Assembly (NCBI RefSeq): GCF_900497805.2 | Contig: NW_020954569.1 | Span: forward strand, 23,939,541 to 24,003,540 | DNA length: 64,000 nucleotides | Direction: 5' to 3' | Source of the DNA: Vombatus ursinus | Taxonomy: Eukaryota; Chordata; Mammalia; Diprotodontia; Vombatidae | Shown here: positions 1 to 9,764 of the stretch, piece by piece | How positions within the stretch are numbered: the stretch's first letter is position 1 | How the letters are laid out: each line of letters begins with the position of its first letter | The notes under the pieces: model-generated | The model's database searches: none | The model's input: only the letters and a program-made list of their open reading frames with translations | Told to the model about the DNA's origin: nothing | Program-made: the position numbers and the translations under genes

Positions 1-298
1 TTGTAAGTGACTGCACAACATACACACTTTGAGTCTCATTTGGCTCAGTGAGAAGATCTAAAAATTAGTTGGCTCATTTGTAACTGTGATATCACAGATA
101 GGATAGAGAGAAAGTGAGAAGAAAATGAGACAAATTTTTAAAAGGTTATGACAGGTTTATTTTCTCAGTAACAGCACTTGCTAAGGCTGGCCCTAGACAA
201 AACTGTGTAGTCTTTCAATATGGGTTTCTCCACTCTAGGAACCAATGCTGGGTTATGTTGTAAATGTATGACATAAACATTTAATAAATTAAATCCAT
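1..298 (+). repeat. Left arm of long inverted repeat A (unidentified repeat)
   Basis: This stretch matches, in reverse complement, the DNA at about 1505-1800. Shared landmarks in order are TCTAAAAATT, GGCTCATTT, TAACTGTGATATCACAG, GAGACA, TTTTAAAA, AGTAACAGCACTT, TGTGT(A/G)GTCTTTCAA and GCTGGG/GTTGGG. It contains the short palindrome CTGTGATATCACAG. The family is not recognised. The arm may continue left of the window. Confidence 0.75.
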
Positions 299-401
299 TT
301 ATCTATCTATCTCTCCTCATCTATCTATCTGTTACTCTATCACCTGTCTCTGTTATCTATTTACCTATCGTGTGTCTCTACTTTCTGTCTCTCTCTCTCT
401 C
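296..401. repeat. Degenerate (ATCT)n/(CT)n microsatellite
   Basis: Imperfect ATCT units pass into CTCTCT. It is continuous in type with 557-826 and was split by the antisense SINE at 402-557. Confidence 0.85.
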
Positions 402-557
402 TTTTTTTTTTTTTTGCTTTCTGGTGAGGCAATTGGGGTTAAGTGACTTGCCCAGGGTCACACAGCTAGCAAGTGTCAAGTATCTGAAGCTGGATTGGAA
501 CTCAGGTCCTCCTGACTCTAAGGCTGGAGCTCTATCCACTGCACCATGTAGCTGCCC
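402..557 (-). repeat. Marsupial tRNA-type SINE, antisense, inside a microsatellite
   Basis: The T-run is the A tail of the minus-strand element. It is followed by CAATTGGGGTTAAGTGACTT, the GGTCACACAGCTAG box and the terminal TAGCTGCC. A possible 9-bp duplication CTACTTTCT flanks it (377-385 and 557-565). Near full length. Confidence 0.9.
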
Positions 558-826
558 TACTTTCTATTTCTTTATCTATCCACTTACCATCTGTCTATCT
601 CTATTTTCTGTGTATCTATTTTCTATCTAATTATCATCTATGTATCTACTTATTATTTGTCTCACTATCATCAATCTATTTCCGTCTCTGTATTTACCTA
701 TCTACCTATATTCTATCTATATATCTATCATCTATCATTTGTCTCTCTGTATCTGTCATCTTTCTATCATCTATATATTTCTCTTTCTATCATCTATCTA
801 CCTGTTAATCAATCTATCCATCAAAG
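557..826. repeat. Degenerate (TATC)n microsatellite
   Basis: About 270 bp of imperfect CTAT/ATCT units with interruptions. The overlapping tyrosine/isoleucine/serine-rich ORFs here are artefacts of this repeat. Confidence 0.9.
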
Positions 827-947
827 AGCTCACTTACTTTGCCCTTCCCTCCCACTTGGCCTGAAATTCCTATTAGATACACTGCTATACAAGACAGGCT
901 GGGGGTCACTGTTTCCAGAAATTCTCTATTAAGATTAATATATGTTG

Positions 948-1093
948 GGGCAGCTAGGTGGCACAGTGGATAGGGCACCAGCCCTGAAGTCAGGAGGAAC
1001 TGTGTTCAAATCTGACCTCAGACCAAACACTTGACCCTAGCTGTGTGACCCTGGGCAAGTCACTTAACCTCAGTTGCCTAAAAAAACAAAAAA
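948..1093 (+). repeat. Marsupial tRNA-type SINE, full length, with 15-bp duplication
   Basis: It starts GGGCAGCTAGGTGGCACAG and ends CAGTTGCCTAAAAAA. Flanks are GATTAATATATGTTG (933-947) and GATTAACATATGTTG (1094-1108), a 15-bp target duplication with one mismatch, typical of LINE-driven retroposition. Confidence 0.95.
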
Positions 1094-1149
1094 GATTAAC
1101 ATATGTTGTTAAGTCTTATGATGCCTATTCCACTGGTCTTTCTTTTATA

Positions 1150-1268
1150 CCAAGTGACTTGCCCAGGATCACATAGCTAGTGTGTGTCAAGTGTCTGAGG
1201 CGAAATTTGAACTCAGGTCTTCCTGACTCCAGTGCCAGCGCTCTATCTACTGTGCCACCTAGCTGCCT
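1150..1268 (-). repeat. Marsupial tRNA-type SINE, antisense, lacking its A tail
   Basis: It begins AAGTGACTTGCCCAGGATCA and ends GCCACCTAGCTGCC. The 3' end of the element (CCAATTGCC plus A tail) is missing. Confidence 0.85.
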
Positions 1269-1504
1269 CCATGCTATTCAAGGTTGAACTTAAAAGTAGA
1301 AGGGGTAGACAGGCCTCATGAAATAATCCCTTCTTATGCTAAAACGTCCTCCCATCTTCTATTCCTTTGGGTTAACCTTATTCTCTAAGACATTCTCTTT
1401 TTCAAATACAAATATCCTGGAAAGGTATTTGTATTCAATCCCTAACACTTTAATCAAAATGAGTTTATCAGATGTTTTCCTCTTGGACCAGTAGTAGACC
1501 TCCT

Positions 1505-1800
1505 GTTTTCATGATATGGCCCAACACTGATCCTGAGAGGGAGACCTATGTTGAAAGACCACACAATTTTGCCTAAGAATGGCCTTATTAAGTGCTGTTA
1601 CTAAAACAAACAAACAAACAAACAAACAAACAACAATAACAACAAGATAACCTGCCATAACGTTTTAAAAGTTTCTGTCTCATCCTCTTTCCTCTTTCTG
1701 CCTATGCTTAACTGTGATATCACAGTTACAAAATGAGCCTACCAATTTTTAGACCTTCCTGAGCTGAATAACTTACACTTGTACACTTAGGCTCTTCACA
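1505..1800 (-). repeat. Right arm of long inverted repeat A
   Basis: Reverse complement of 1-298 with scattered mismatches. It carries its own insertion, a CAAA microsatellite at about 1605-1645. The region between the arms is about 1.2 kb, most of it SINEs and microsatellite, so the arms were originally about 0.5 kb apart or closer. Confidence 0.75.
1605..1645. repeat. (CAAA)n microsatellite
   Basis: Seven or so CAAA units followed by CAACAATAACAACAA, inside the right arm of inverted repeat A. It could be a remnant A-rich tail. Confidence 0.9.
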
Positions 1801-1894
1801 TATTTCTGGGTTCATCTTAGCTCGGCTTCTAAACCAGTAAGAACCCTACCTTTTGGGAGTTGTAGTAGGATAGTTTAATTTAATGATGCATTCC

Positions 1895-2860
1895 TTTACC
1901 ATTCAACCAACAAGTATTTATTAAACACTTACTGTGTACCAGGCACCGGTGCTAATTGTAGGAGATACAGACAAAGATAAAGCAGTTCCTACTCAAAGAT
2001 CTTATCTCTATATGAGAGAGATAACATGGAAGCATGTAGGTTTACAGAAGCTATACACAAAATAAACACAGAGAAATTTCAGGGAGAGGGCACTAGCAGC
2101 CAGTGGTTCAGGAAATGCCTCATATAGAAGGTGGAAACTACAGATTCTAAGAAGCAGGAGGGAAAACAACATATTTGCAAAGATAGTGATGGGAGATGGA
2201 GTGCCATGTGGAAGGAGTAGCAAGAAGGCCAGTTTGGCCAGCCCAAAGAGTGTGTGAAGGGAAGCAACATACAACAAGGCTGGAAAGGTAAGCTGGAAAA
2301 AGGTTTTCATGGATTTTAAATGCCAAATGAAAGGTTTATATTTCATCTTATGGGTCCTGGGTTTAATGGGTGGGGAGTGACATGGTCAGACCTATGTTTT
2401 AGGAAGATATGTGTGTGTGTATATGTATATGTATGTATGTGTGTGTATGCATGTATATTTGTATATATGTGTGTATATGTATATGATCTATATTTTAGGA
2501 ATATATATGTGTATATATGTGTTGTGTGTATATACACACATCAATTTTGGCAGCTGTGGGGGAAGACAAATTGAAGAGGGGAGCATTGAAGCAGAAAGAC
2601 TAATTTTGAGGCTATTTCAATTGTCTAGGTGATAACCCTTAGGATGAGACCTGAAACTAGAGTGATGGCCATTTGTAAAAAAAAAAAAGGGTATGAATGT
2701 GAGTTATTGTGGAGAAAGAATTAACAAGACTTGGTATACAAATGCATATATGGAATGAAAGAGAATGAAGAGTTTAGGATTACACCAAGATTGCAAACCT
2801 GGGTAACTGGAAGAACAGTGGTACCCTCAGTAGAAATATTGAGCAATGCAAGGCAAAAAC
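1895..2860 (-). repeat. LINE-2 (L2), antisense: 3' end and C-terminal part of ORF2
   Basis: The left edge is the reversed L2 3' end (AGTATTTATTAAACACTTACTGTGTACCAGGCACC). Further right the minus strand keeps recognisable ORF2 C-terminal peptide, for example HTLFGLAKLAFL and HLLYEAFPEPL, matching the L2 reverse-transcriptase tail. Landmarks such as GAGTGACATGGTCAGACCTA confirm it. A TG/TA microsatellite interrupts it. It ends where an L1 begins. Old and broken. Confidence 0.85.
2409..2540. repeat. (TG)n/(TA)n microsatellite with an internal duplication
   Basis: Alternating TGTG, TATG and TATA units interrupt the antisense L2. The L2 phrase CTATGTTTTAGGAA before the repeat recurs as CTATATTTTAGGAA inside it, so a roughly 90-bp tandem duplication probably spread the microsatellite. 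Confidence 0.85.
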
Positions 2861-2889
2861 TCAGAATAGAGACCAGGGTTGGATATATA

Positions 2890-4425
2890 GGTTTTTGGGA
2901 AAACTGGAAAATAGTATGGCAGAAACTAGGTATAGACCAATATCTTCCACCATATACAAGATAAGGTCAAAATGGTTATATGATTTAGATATAAAGGATG
3001 ATACCATAAGCAAATTAGGAGAGCAAGGAATAGTTTACCTGTTAAATCTATGAAGAAGGGAAGAATTTATAGCCAAACAAGAGATAGAGGTCATTATGAA
3101 ATATGAAATGGATAATTTTGATTATATCAAATTAAAACATTTTTGCAAAAACAAAACCAATGCAACCAAGATTAGAAGGAAAGAAGAAAGCTGGGAAACA
3201 ATTTTTATAGCAAATGTCTCTGATAAAGGCCTCATTTCTCAAATATATAGAGAACTGAGTTCAATTTATAAAAATATAAGTCATTCCCCTATTGATAAAT
3301 GGTCAAAGTATATGAACAAGCAGTTTTCAGATGAAGAAGTCAAAGCTATCTCTAGTCATATGAAAAAATGTTCTAAATCACTATTGATTAGAGAAATGCA
3401 AATTAAAACAGCTCTGAGGTACTCCCCATGCCTATCAGATGGCTAATATGACAGAAAAGGAAAATGATAAATGACAGAGAGGATATGAGAAAATTGGAAC
3501 ACGAATCGTGAAGTGATCCAACCATTCTGGATTCCATTTTTTTTTTCTTTTTGGTGAGGTAATCAGGGTTAAGTGACTTGCCCAGGGTCACACAACTAGT
3601 AAGTGTCAAAGGCCGGATTTGAACTCAGGTCCTCCTGCTTCCAAGGCAAGAGCTCTATCCACTGTGCCACCTAGCTGCTTCCTGATCCAACCATTCTGTA
3701 GAGGAATTTGGAGATATGCCCAGAAGGCAATCCAACTGTGCATACCCTTTGATCCAGTAATACCACTACTAGGTCTGTATCCCAAAGAGATTTAAAAAAG
3801 GAGAGGGGGAGGGGAAGAGATCTACTTGAACAAAAATATTTATAGTAGCTCTTTTTGGGGTGGCAAAGAATTGGAAATTGAGGGGGCATCCATCAATTGG
3901 GGAATGGCTGAACGAGTCATGGTATATGGATGTAATGACATAGTATTGTGCTATAAGAAATAACAAGCAGGCAGATTTCAGAAAAACCTGGAAAGACTTA
4001 CATGAACCGATGCAAAGTGAAATGAACAGAGCCAGGAGAATATCATACACAGTAACAGCAACATTGTATGATGAGCAATTATAAATCACCTAGCTATTTT
4101 CAGTAATACAATGATCTAAGACAATTCCAAAGGTCTTATGAGGAAAAATGCTATTCATATCCAGAGAAAGAACTAATGGGGTCTGAATGCAGATCAAAGC
4201 ATACTATTTTCACTTTTTTTTTCTTTTGGTCTGTTTCTTCTTTCACAAGATGACTAATATGGAAATATGTTTTTCATGATTGCATATATATAACCTATAT
4301 TAAATTCCTTACTATCTTAAGGAGGAGGGAGGTGAAGGAGAGAGGGAGAAAATTTGGAACTCAAAATTTTTAAATAAATGTTAAAATGTCTTCACATGTA
4401 ATTAGAAAAAAATAAAACATAAAAA
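2890..4425 (+). repeat. L1 LINE, 5'-truncated, end of ORF2 plus 3' UTR, split by a SINE
   Basis: The reading is the C-terminal part of L1 ORF2, with pieces such as KYEMDNFDYIKLK, QFSDEEVKAISSHMKKCSKS and IPFDPVIPLLGLYPKEI, in several frames because of indels. It ends in a poly-purine GGAGGGAGGTGAAGGAG stretch and an AATAAATG/AATAAAAC A-rich tail. A younger antisense SINE (3530-3682) splits it. Reading frames are broken, so it is not active. Confidence 0.9.
3530..3682 (-). repeat. Marsupial tRNA-type SINE, antisense, perfect 16-bp duplication
   Basis: TGATCCAACCATTCTG occurs at 3514-3529 and again at 3683-3698, exactly flanking the element. The host L1 rejoins perfectly when the SINE is removed, so this insertion is younger than that L1. 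Confidence 0.97.
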
Positions 4426-6645
4426 AGGTAGTAGAAGCAAGGTCTGGATTTTTCATTGCTGTATACTGGTGCAGTCCCTTGCTGAACCTCCAACTCTGGG
4501 GCCACTTGCTCAATCTTTAGTCCAGGAGCTCTTGATACACTTCTGGAAGGATGGCTTTTCAGGAACTCCCATGGCTACCATCTCTTGGGCTGAGAGGTTT
4601 TACCACTGTCTGTCTTCAGCAAAGTTCAAGGACTTGGGATCCAGGGATTATTCTTCCCCACTCTAGGGACAAATGGGCAAGGAGCTATCCAAGAAAGCAG
4701 GTTTCTCAATGAAGGCTACGCCAGTACACAGGCTTCTTCTCCCCCCTCCTCTTTTGTACCTATCTCTGCTTTTAGGTCTTTTGTTTGGTCTGTTCTCATC
4801 TTGTTCTCATCTCTTTCTCTTTCTCTCTCTCTCTCCAAAAGATCACCTCTACAGTGACAATTCCCTTTAACAGACCCAATACAAACAGGTGGCTTCAATC
4901 ATCCTCAATCACCAAAGCTTGAGGAAACGTCCTCAATCCTCTCAAACAAGTACCAATGAAGGTGGCTATACCCTTGACAGAAAAAATGTAACCCAAATAT
5001 AACTGCCTATTATCTCATTAGGTTGATACAGTTGCCCTGATCCAAATCACCACACAGATAAGGCAAATACAAATAAGAGTGTAAACATACGTAAGAGAGA
5101 TACACAGAAAGTGCTCTGAGAGTTTGATGGAAATAGGACTTACTTCAAGTTGGAGCTCTCACAAATTGAAGTGATGCTGAAGTAGCCCTTAGCAGAAAAA
5201 CCTGGAGACTCCCTTTGCCCAGAACATTTTTCACAGTCGGGGTACAACAAGTATCCTTTGTTTCGAGTTAAATTTCTTTAATTGAACTTGATTTTTTTTT
5301 TAAGAACTGAGATCCTTGAGTTTTTCCCAAATATCCACCAGGGGACACTGTGGTCAAAACATAAAAATGAGTTAAAGTGCTGAGAATTACTCAGCCCAGC
5401 CCAACTCATTTCATTTTCTAAAATGGATTATTCTCATGGAACATTTCAACTCTGCTTACATAAAAGTTGCACTGGGCATTTTTGCACAAAAAGAACATTT
5501 CTTTCCTGACAGCAGAACTTAAAGAATATCAGGATTTCCAGCACATTAACTGAGACCCACTGTAAGGCTCAGGAAATTTGAATCCACCCAAGGTTTTGAG
5601 GCCCTAACTTCCGACCAGGGATAAGATGCGGGTCTTGTAGCTGTTAAACTGAGCTAAGTATTCTATATTCTGAACTGCTCTCTTCTTTCCCCACCCTTCC
5701 ACCAAGCTGATATTTATAGGCAATGAAATGTAAACGATGTTCAGAAGCCTAAAAATCCTCCTTTGGGGGTAGAACACATTGCAACTAAAAATACAGATGA
5801 TACTTATGAATCCCCAGCTGGCTCGGGCTGAGCCGGGATATCACTGTAAAGCAACAATGCTCTCTCCTATATAAGGTGAAGCATGCCGCTTCTCTGACCA
5901 CAGCAGCAAATGAAGAAGACAGGAGGGAAATAGAATGGGGTGGGGGCTGGGAAGGGAGTAGGGTGGGGAGGGATTGGTGGAGGGCTGAGGAAGGAATGGG
6001 AGAGGCTAGAAACATATGGCAGGATCCACATTGTTTTCAGCATTTCATCTATTCATTAAACTAAAAATAAGCTTCTTGGACCAGACCTAAGAAACCATGG
6101 AGCCGCAAGAAGAGGCTAGAAGACCCTTGGAAATCCAGAGACGCATGACAGCTAAAAAATAATAATGGCTGAGCCACTGGCATCCCAGCACAACTCCCAG
6201 CCCCCCAGCCCCCAGGGTTCCTGGCCTGCTCTGCTTTGGCAGGAGTTCTCCTGATTCCTCACAAGTACTTATCTCAGGAGACAAGTACAGGCTGCTGCCC
6301 AGGGACCACTTGGACCCTCAGCAAAAGTCTTCTAATTTTCATGCATCTGGGAGCAAATAGGCCATGCTCTAGAAAACAGGCCATCCTCTCTTGCTCTTTT
6401 AGGGTGAAATTCTGAAATAGAATCATAGCTAAACAGCCAACGGAGAGCTACCTATGTGGGCACTTCCAAGGAACAGAAGGTTTTAGTAAATTTTTAATTC
6501 GCTCTTGCCTGCCCCAGACTGATAAAAACCCTCTCTCCTCTTCTACTTTAAATGCACAGCAACAAGGGAAATAGGGAAGAAGGTGTTCTCCTGGCCTCTT
6601 CCAAGGAGGCCCCTCAAACACTGAGATCGCTCACCCATGAATCTG
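4426..6645. other. Long stretch with no recognisable interspersed repeat
   Basis: I see no SINE, LINE or transposon here. It holds a small CT tract (about 4808-4836), a purine-rich patch around 5935-6000, a more GC-rich part (about 5800-6300) and a TATATAAGG motif at about 5873. ORFs are short (60-76 codons) and show no recognisable protein. It is the best place in the window to look for conserved non-coding DNA. Confidence 0.5.
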
Positions 6646-6649
6646 CTAA

Positions 6650-6885
6650 TACTACCTGTCATTTTTAAAGCACTTTTTCCTCCCTCAGGAGCTAAACATA
6701 TTTTACAGAAGTGCTCTCATTTTGCTTCACTACATCCTTGTGAGAATGTGAAGAGAAGAAATATTATTCCTTGGGAAGTAGAAATAAAGAGAAAATGGCA
6801 GGGTCTTAAGTGAATAGACATACCAACTCAGGGACTGAACAGGGCTTTTATCCCTGTTCCCAGTATAACTTTCTATCTGTATCAC
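6650..6885 (-). repeat. Possible old MIR, antisense
   Basis: AAAGCACTTTTTCC, then CACTACATCCTTGTGAGAATG and ACTCAGGGACTGAACAGGG, follow the order of an antisense MIR tail and core, but the copy is very diverged. Confidence 0.4.
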
Positions 6886-7077
6886 ACGACTAGAGAAAAC
6901 AAGTGATTATCCAGACCTAATAAAGAGGAGCTAGAGAACAGATCATCCCAAACTACTTATATTTGGCTTTGAGAGATGTTTTATACTTCTATTCAAACAT
7001 AGCTCTTTCTAATAGCTTAGAATTCCTAATACTTCAAAGAAAATAACGAAATCTTCGTAAAAGTTGCAGCATCTGGA

Positions 7078-7260
7078 CAGTGACTAGCATGTTGGACTTG
7101 GTGTCAGAAAGACCTAGGTTCAAATCTATCCTCTGATACTAACAAGAAGTCACTAACCCACTCTGAGACCCAGGCAGCTCCCTAAGACTTATCTACTAAG
7201 TTATAGAGAAGAGCAGTGGAAGGACTTCTCCCAACAGAATCACAGATGTATTGATTCTAA
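7078..7260 (+). repeat. MIR-type CORE-SINE, marsupial variant
   Basis: TGGACTTGGTGTCAGAAAGA, TTCAAATC and CCTCTGATACTAAC, then ACTCTGAGACCCAGGCAG and TAAGACTTATCTACTAAGTT, match the marsupial MIR form whose middle reads AAGTTGCAGAGAAGGTGC. Confidence 0.65.
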
Positions 7261-7284
7261 AGATCTGACCATCCAGTTTCTCCA

Positions 7285-7366
7285 TTAAGTGTCAGAAGCC
7301 AGATTTGAGCTCAGGTCTTCCTGACTCTAGGGCTGGTGCTCTATCCACTGTGCTACCTAGCTCTCC
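7285..7366 (-). repeat. Partial tRNA-type SINE, antisense (5' half)
   Basis: Only the 5' half is present: GATTTGAGCTCAGGTCTTCC through TCTATCCACTGTGCTACCTA. The 3' half and tail are missing. Confidence 0.8.
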
Positions 7367-7544
7367 CTTCCATTTTGTATTCTTACCCAGTTTCTTCCTT
7401 ACTCCCCTTTCCATTGAGGAAAGGAACTATATCACTTCTCAGATGAATAAGAAGTACCAGAATATGGCAACCTTTTAAAAGTCTTTATTGGTCTTTTTTT
7501 TAACGTCACATCTTTTCCAGACCACTCCCTGTTGGATAGTATAT

Positions 7545-7720
7545 CAGGCCTAGAGTCAGGAAGACTCCTCTTCCTGAGATCAAATCTGGCCTAAGACACT
7601 TACTAGCTGTGTGACCCTTGCTGAGCCACTTAACCCTGTTTGCCACAGTTTCCTCATCTGTAAAATCAGCTGGAGGAGGAAATGGCAAACCATGCCAGTA
7701 TTAGCAGCGATTAAAAGGTT
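7545..7720 (+). repeat. MAR1-type SINE (RTE/BovB-tailed), 3'-truncated
   Basis: A tRNA-like head is followed by CCTGTTTGCCACAGTTTCCT, CATCTGTAAAATCAGCTGG and GGAAATGGCAAACCATGCC. That tail module is shared with BovB/RTE-mobilised SINEs. The terminal part after CCAGTATTAGC is lost. Confidence 0.8.
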
Positions 7721-7739
7721 CCAGAGACATAGTTTCTGG

Positions 7740-8335
7740 GTAATTTAATCATTTTATTAATAAGACCAACACATTATTAATAAAAGGAGGGTAATTTGGC
7801 CATCTCTCTTAGACCAAAGACAATCATGGCAGCAGGCTCACAGTTTATATGCCAGGCCTGGACAACCTGTGGCCTCTGGGCCACTTTCAACTCTCGGGAT
7901 TTCCTCTGCAGATAAAGGATGCCACCTGAAATCCTTTGGCATGCAGCAAGCACCTTGAGCTGCAGGTTATGTAGGCCTGTTATATACCCTTCAAAGAGTA
8001 GGTGTTCCTGAGGGGTGGCAATCAATTCTGATTGGAAAACACAATGAGAAGTGGGATATATTAAAATGAGGGGCTGAGAGTGACATCTTGTCACCTTTGG
8101 ACTGACTATCTATACCCAGACCACCCTTAGCCTTGGGCACTCTATTCAAATAATTTATCCCCACCCAAACCTGAGTAGAACACAATGGGCTTCCCACCTT
8201 AGATTAAATTCTTGTAAGGTCAGTGGGGTCTGACCAAGAGAGTTAATTCAATCTCATTATCAGTAATGTCCTTTAAGAGGCTGAACTTTTAAAAATCAAG
8301 ACTTGAGAAAAGGGGGGGAACTCTGGATCTTCCTG
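7740..8335. other. Unidentified sequence split by a hAT MITE
   Basis: Apart from the MITE at 7853-7979 I recognise nothing. When the MITE and one duplication copy are removed, the flanks join as a single continuous sequence, so this is the older host DNA. It may itself be an unrecognised old repeat. Confidence 0.4.
7853..7979. mobile_element. hAT-type MITE, 127 bp, with inverted ends and 8-bp duplication
   Basis: The left end reads CAGGCCTGGACAACCTGTGG. The right end in reverse complement reads CAGGCCTACATAACCTGCAG. Flanking octamers are TTATATGC (7845-7852) and TTATATAC (7980-7987), an 8-bp target duplication with one mismatch, the length hAT transposases make. It has no coding capacity, so it was mobilised in trans. 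Confidence 0.85.
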
Positions 8336-8337
8336 AA

Positions 8338-9245
8338 TCACTGGTTATTAATAATCATTTCTCTCAATCTTGCCTGTCTCTTCTCCTTACAATCACATAG
8401 TCTATTAAATGCCGATGCTGGATGCGAGAGTGCATCCATGATGTTTTGTTGCTTCAGGTTAGGTGGAAGACAATGTTGGTGATGAAAAGGTTGTGAGACA
8501 CTGATGATGACAGTCTCCTGGTCTTTATAAAATTTTTCTTTGACCTCATCAGGGTTCATCATAGGGGAAGCATACGCACTGATGATGGTGGTGTGGCACT
8601 TTCCTGCAAGTGACAGTCACATTGTCAGGAGCTTGTCATTCACTCCTTTTGGGAGGCATACAGGCTTGCTAACTAGATTAAATGTGATTGTTAAATCTAT
8701 GCCAGCTTCATGGTGTTTCTCAAAAACACACATCAAACTCCAACTTCAGTAAGCTGGCTTTCATTTGCCTTTTCACTCGTTTGGATTGGGTCACTATTTG
8801 GATGCGATACTTGCTGAGTTCTCTCTCAACAAGACCTACTCATCTTTCAGGTCTACTGGATTTTGTGTTGCCCATGAGCACGCACATATTCCATGTACCA
8901 ATGGTGAGTGAAATCATCTTTGCAAAAATTTTTGTACTTTTTTTGTGTTTAGACTGTAGAGTGGGATTCCTGCCTGCCACTGTAAGCAGGCCAGGGCTGG
9001 GTGAAGCAGATAATTTTTAGGGCACCTTTTCTAGCTTTTTCCTCACACAGGAAATGAACAGCGCAATCCTCAAAAAAGGCTGGCAGGCACCCAGGGGGCT
9101 CCCAAATCCCACTGCTACTTCAGTTCAAAGAGAAGATGACTCTGTGTCCCAGGGTACCTGTGTGCAGGGTTGTGGCTACAGCTCCCAGTGTGTCTGCACC
9201 TGCTGCTTCATCACTTGTTCATCACTACAGGACTTTAAGGTAGGT
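8338..9245 (-). repeat. RTE LINE, 5' part with endonuclease domain, inverted
   Basis: Read on the minus strand, a 5' leader (about 9245-8915) is followed by GTWNMCVL (the N terminus of the AP-endonuclease), then TIISAYA, NPDEVKEKFYKD, and after an internal deletion LIDYVIVRR, all landmarks of the RTE endonuclease. The part between KFYKD and the ITN block, which should carry GDFNA, is missing. Stops and shifts are present. Its orientation is opposite to the reverse-transcriptase half at 9765-11515, as expected for one copy inverted by twin priming. Confidence 0.8.
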
Positions 9246-9279
9246 AAAATTTAAGATAGTAAAATAATAAAATAGTAAA

Positions 9280-9750
9280 ATAGTGGATGATGTCTTGACT
9301 TTTATGTGGATTTAAGTGCGGCAGAGTTGTCATCAGCTTTACTCTCTCTTCCAGAGTCGTCAAAGTCCAGTGGCAAGACAAAAGTCAAGATGACTGGTAA
9401 TGGCCTGGGATCCAGTGGATGACCTTGGTATTTTCAATGTCTGACCAAGCTCTAAGTGCTCCTCGGTGTGTGCCTCTGCCATCTTTATGGCTATTGGAAC
9501 AAATTGCTCTCATCTGCCCATTCCTCCAGGTGAAGTCTTCATATGCTTGGAGTAGACATCTCCCAAATTCACAGACAGGTTTGAGGCCCATCAATGTCTC
9601 TCAACCTGGCTTAGCCCATCTGCCAAGTCTATTTTACCAGTTGTGGCTGTTGCACACCCTACAGCTTCTTAGAGCCACAGGTGAGAGTTGGGTGCCAGGT
9701 GGACACCAAAGGTGGATGAGCAAGCCAGAAAAGGGCTCAACAAATCCCCA
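9280..9750 (-). repeat. RTE-tailed short element, antisense
   Basis: On the minus strand the right-hand body runs into CCATTACCAGTCATCTTGAC, TTTTGTCTTGCCACTGGAC, GAGAGAGTAAAGCTGATGAC and CAAGTCAAGACATC-type sequence. That module recurs at 11516-11745 and 19045-19232. Here the last GGTCCTCTTC segment is missing and an ACTATTTT repeat sits in its place. It lies between the two halves of the RTE LINE. The outer (5') limit is uncertain. Confidence 0.6.
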
Positions 9751-9764
9751 TACCAGAGGTGCCA

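Noticed and set aside
370-932. Three overlapping ORFs of 74-91 codons
   Set aside because: They translate the TATC microsatellite and the antisense SINE; composition is pure repeat.
948-1093. tRNA gene at SINE heads
   Set aside because: The SINE head has tRNA-like A and B boxes but no cloverleaf; these are retroposons.
5865-5920. TATATAAGG as a promoter with a start site downstream
   Set aside because: A single TATA-like motif in A+T-rich DNA is weak evidence; no CpG island, no ORF or known initiator follows.
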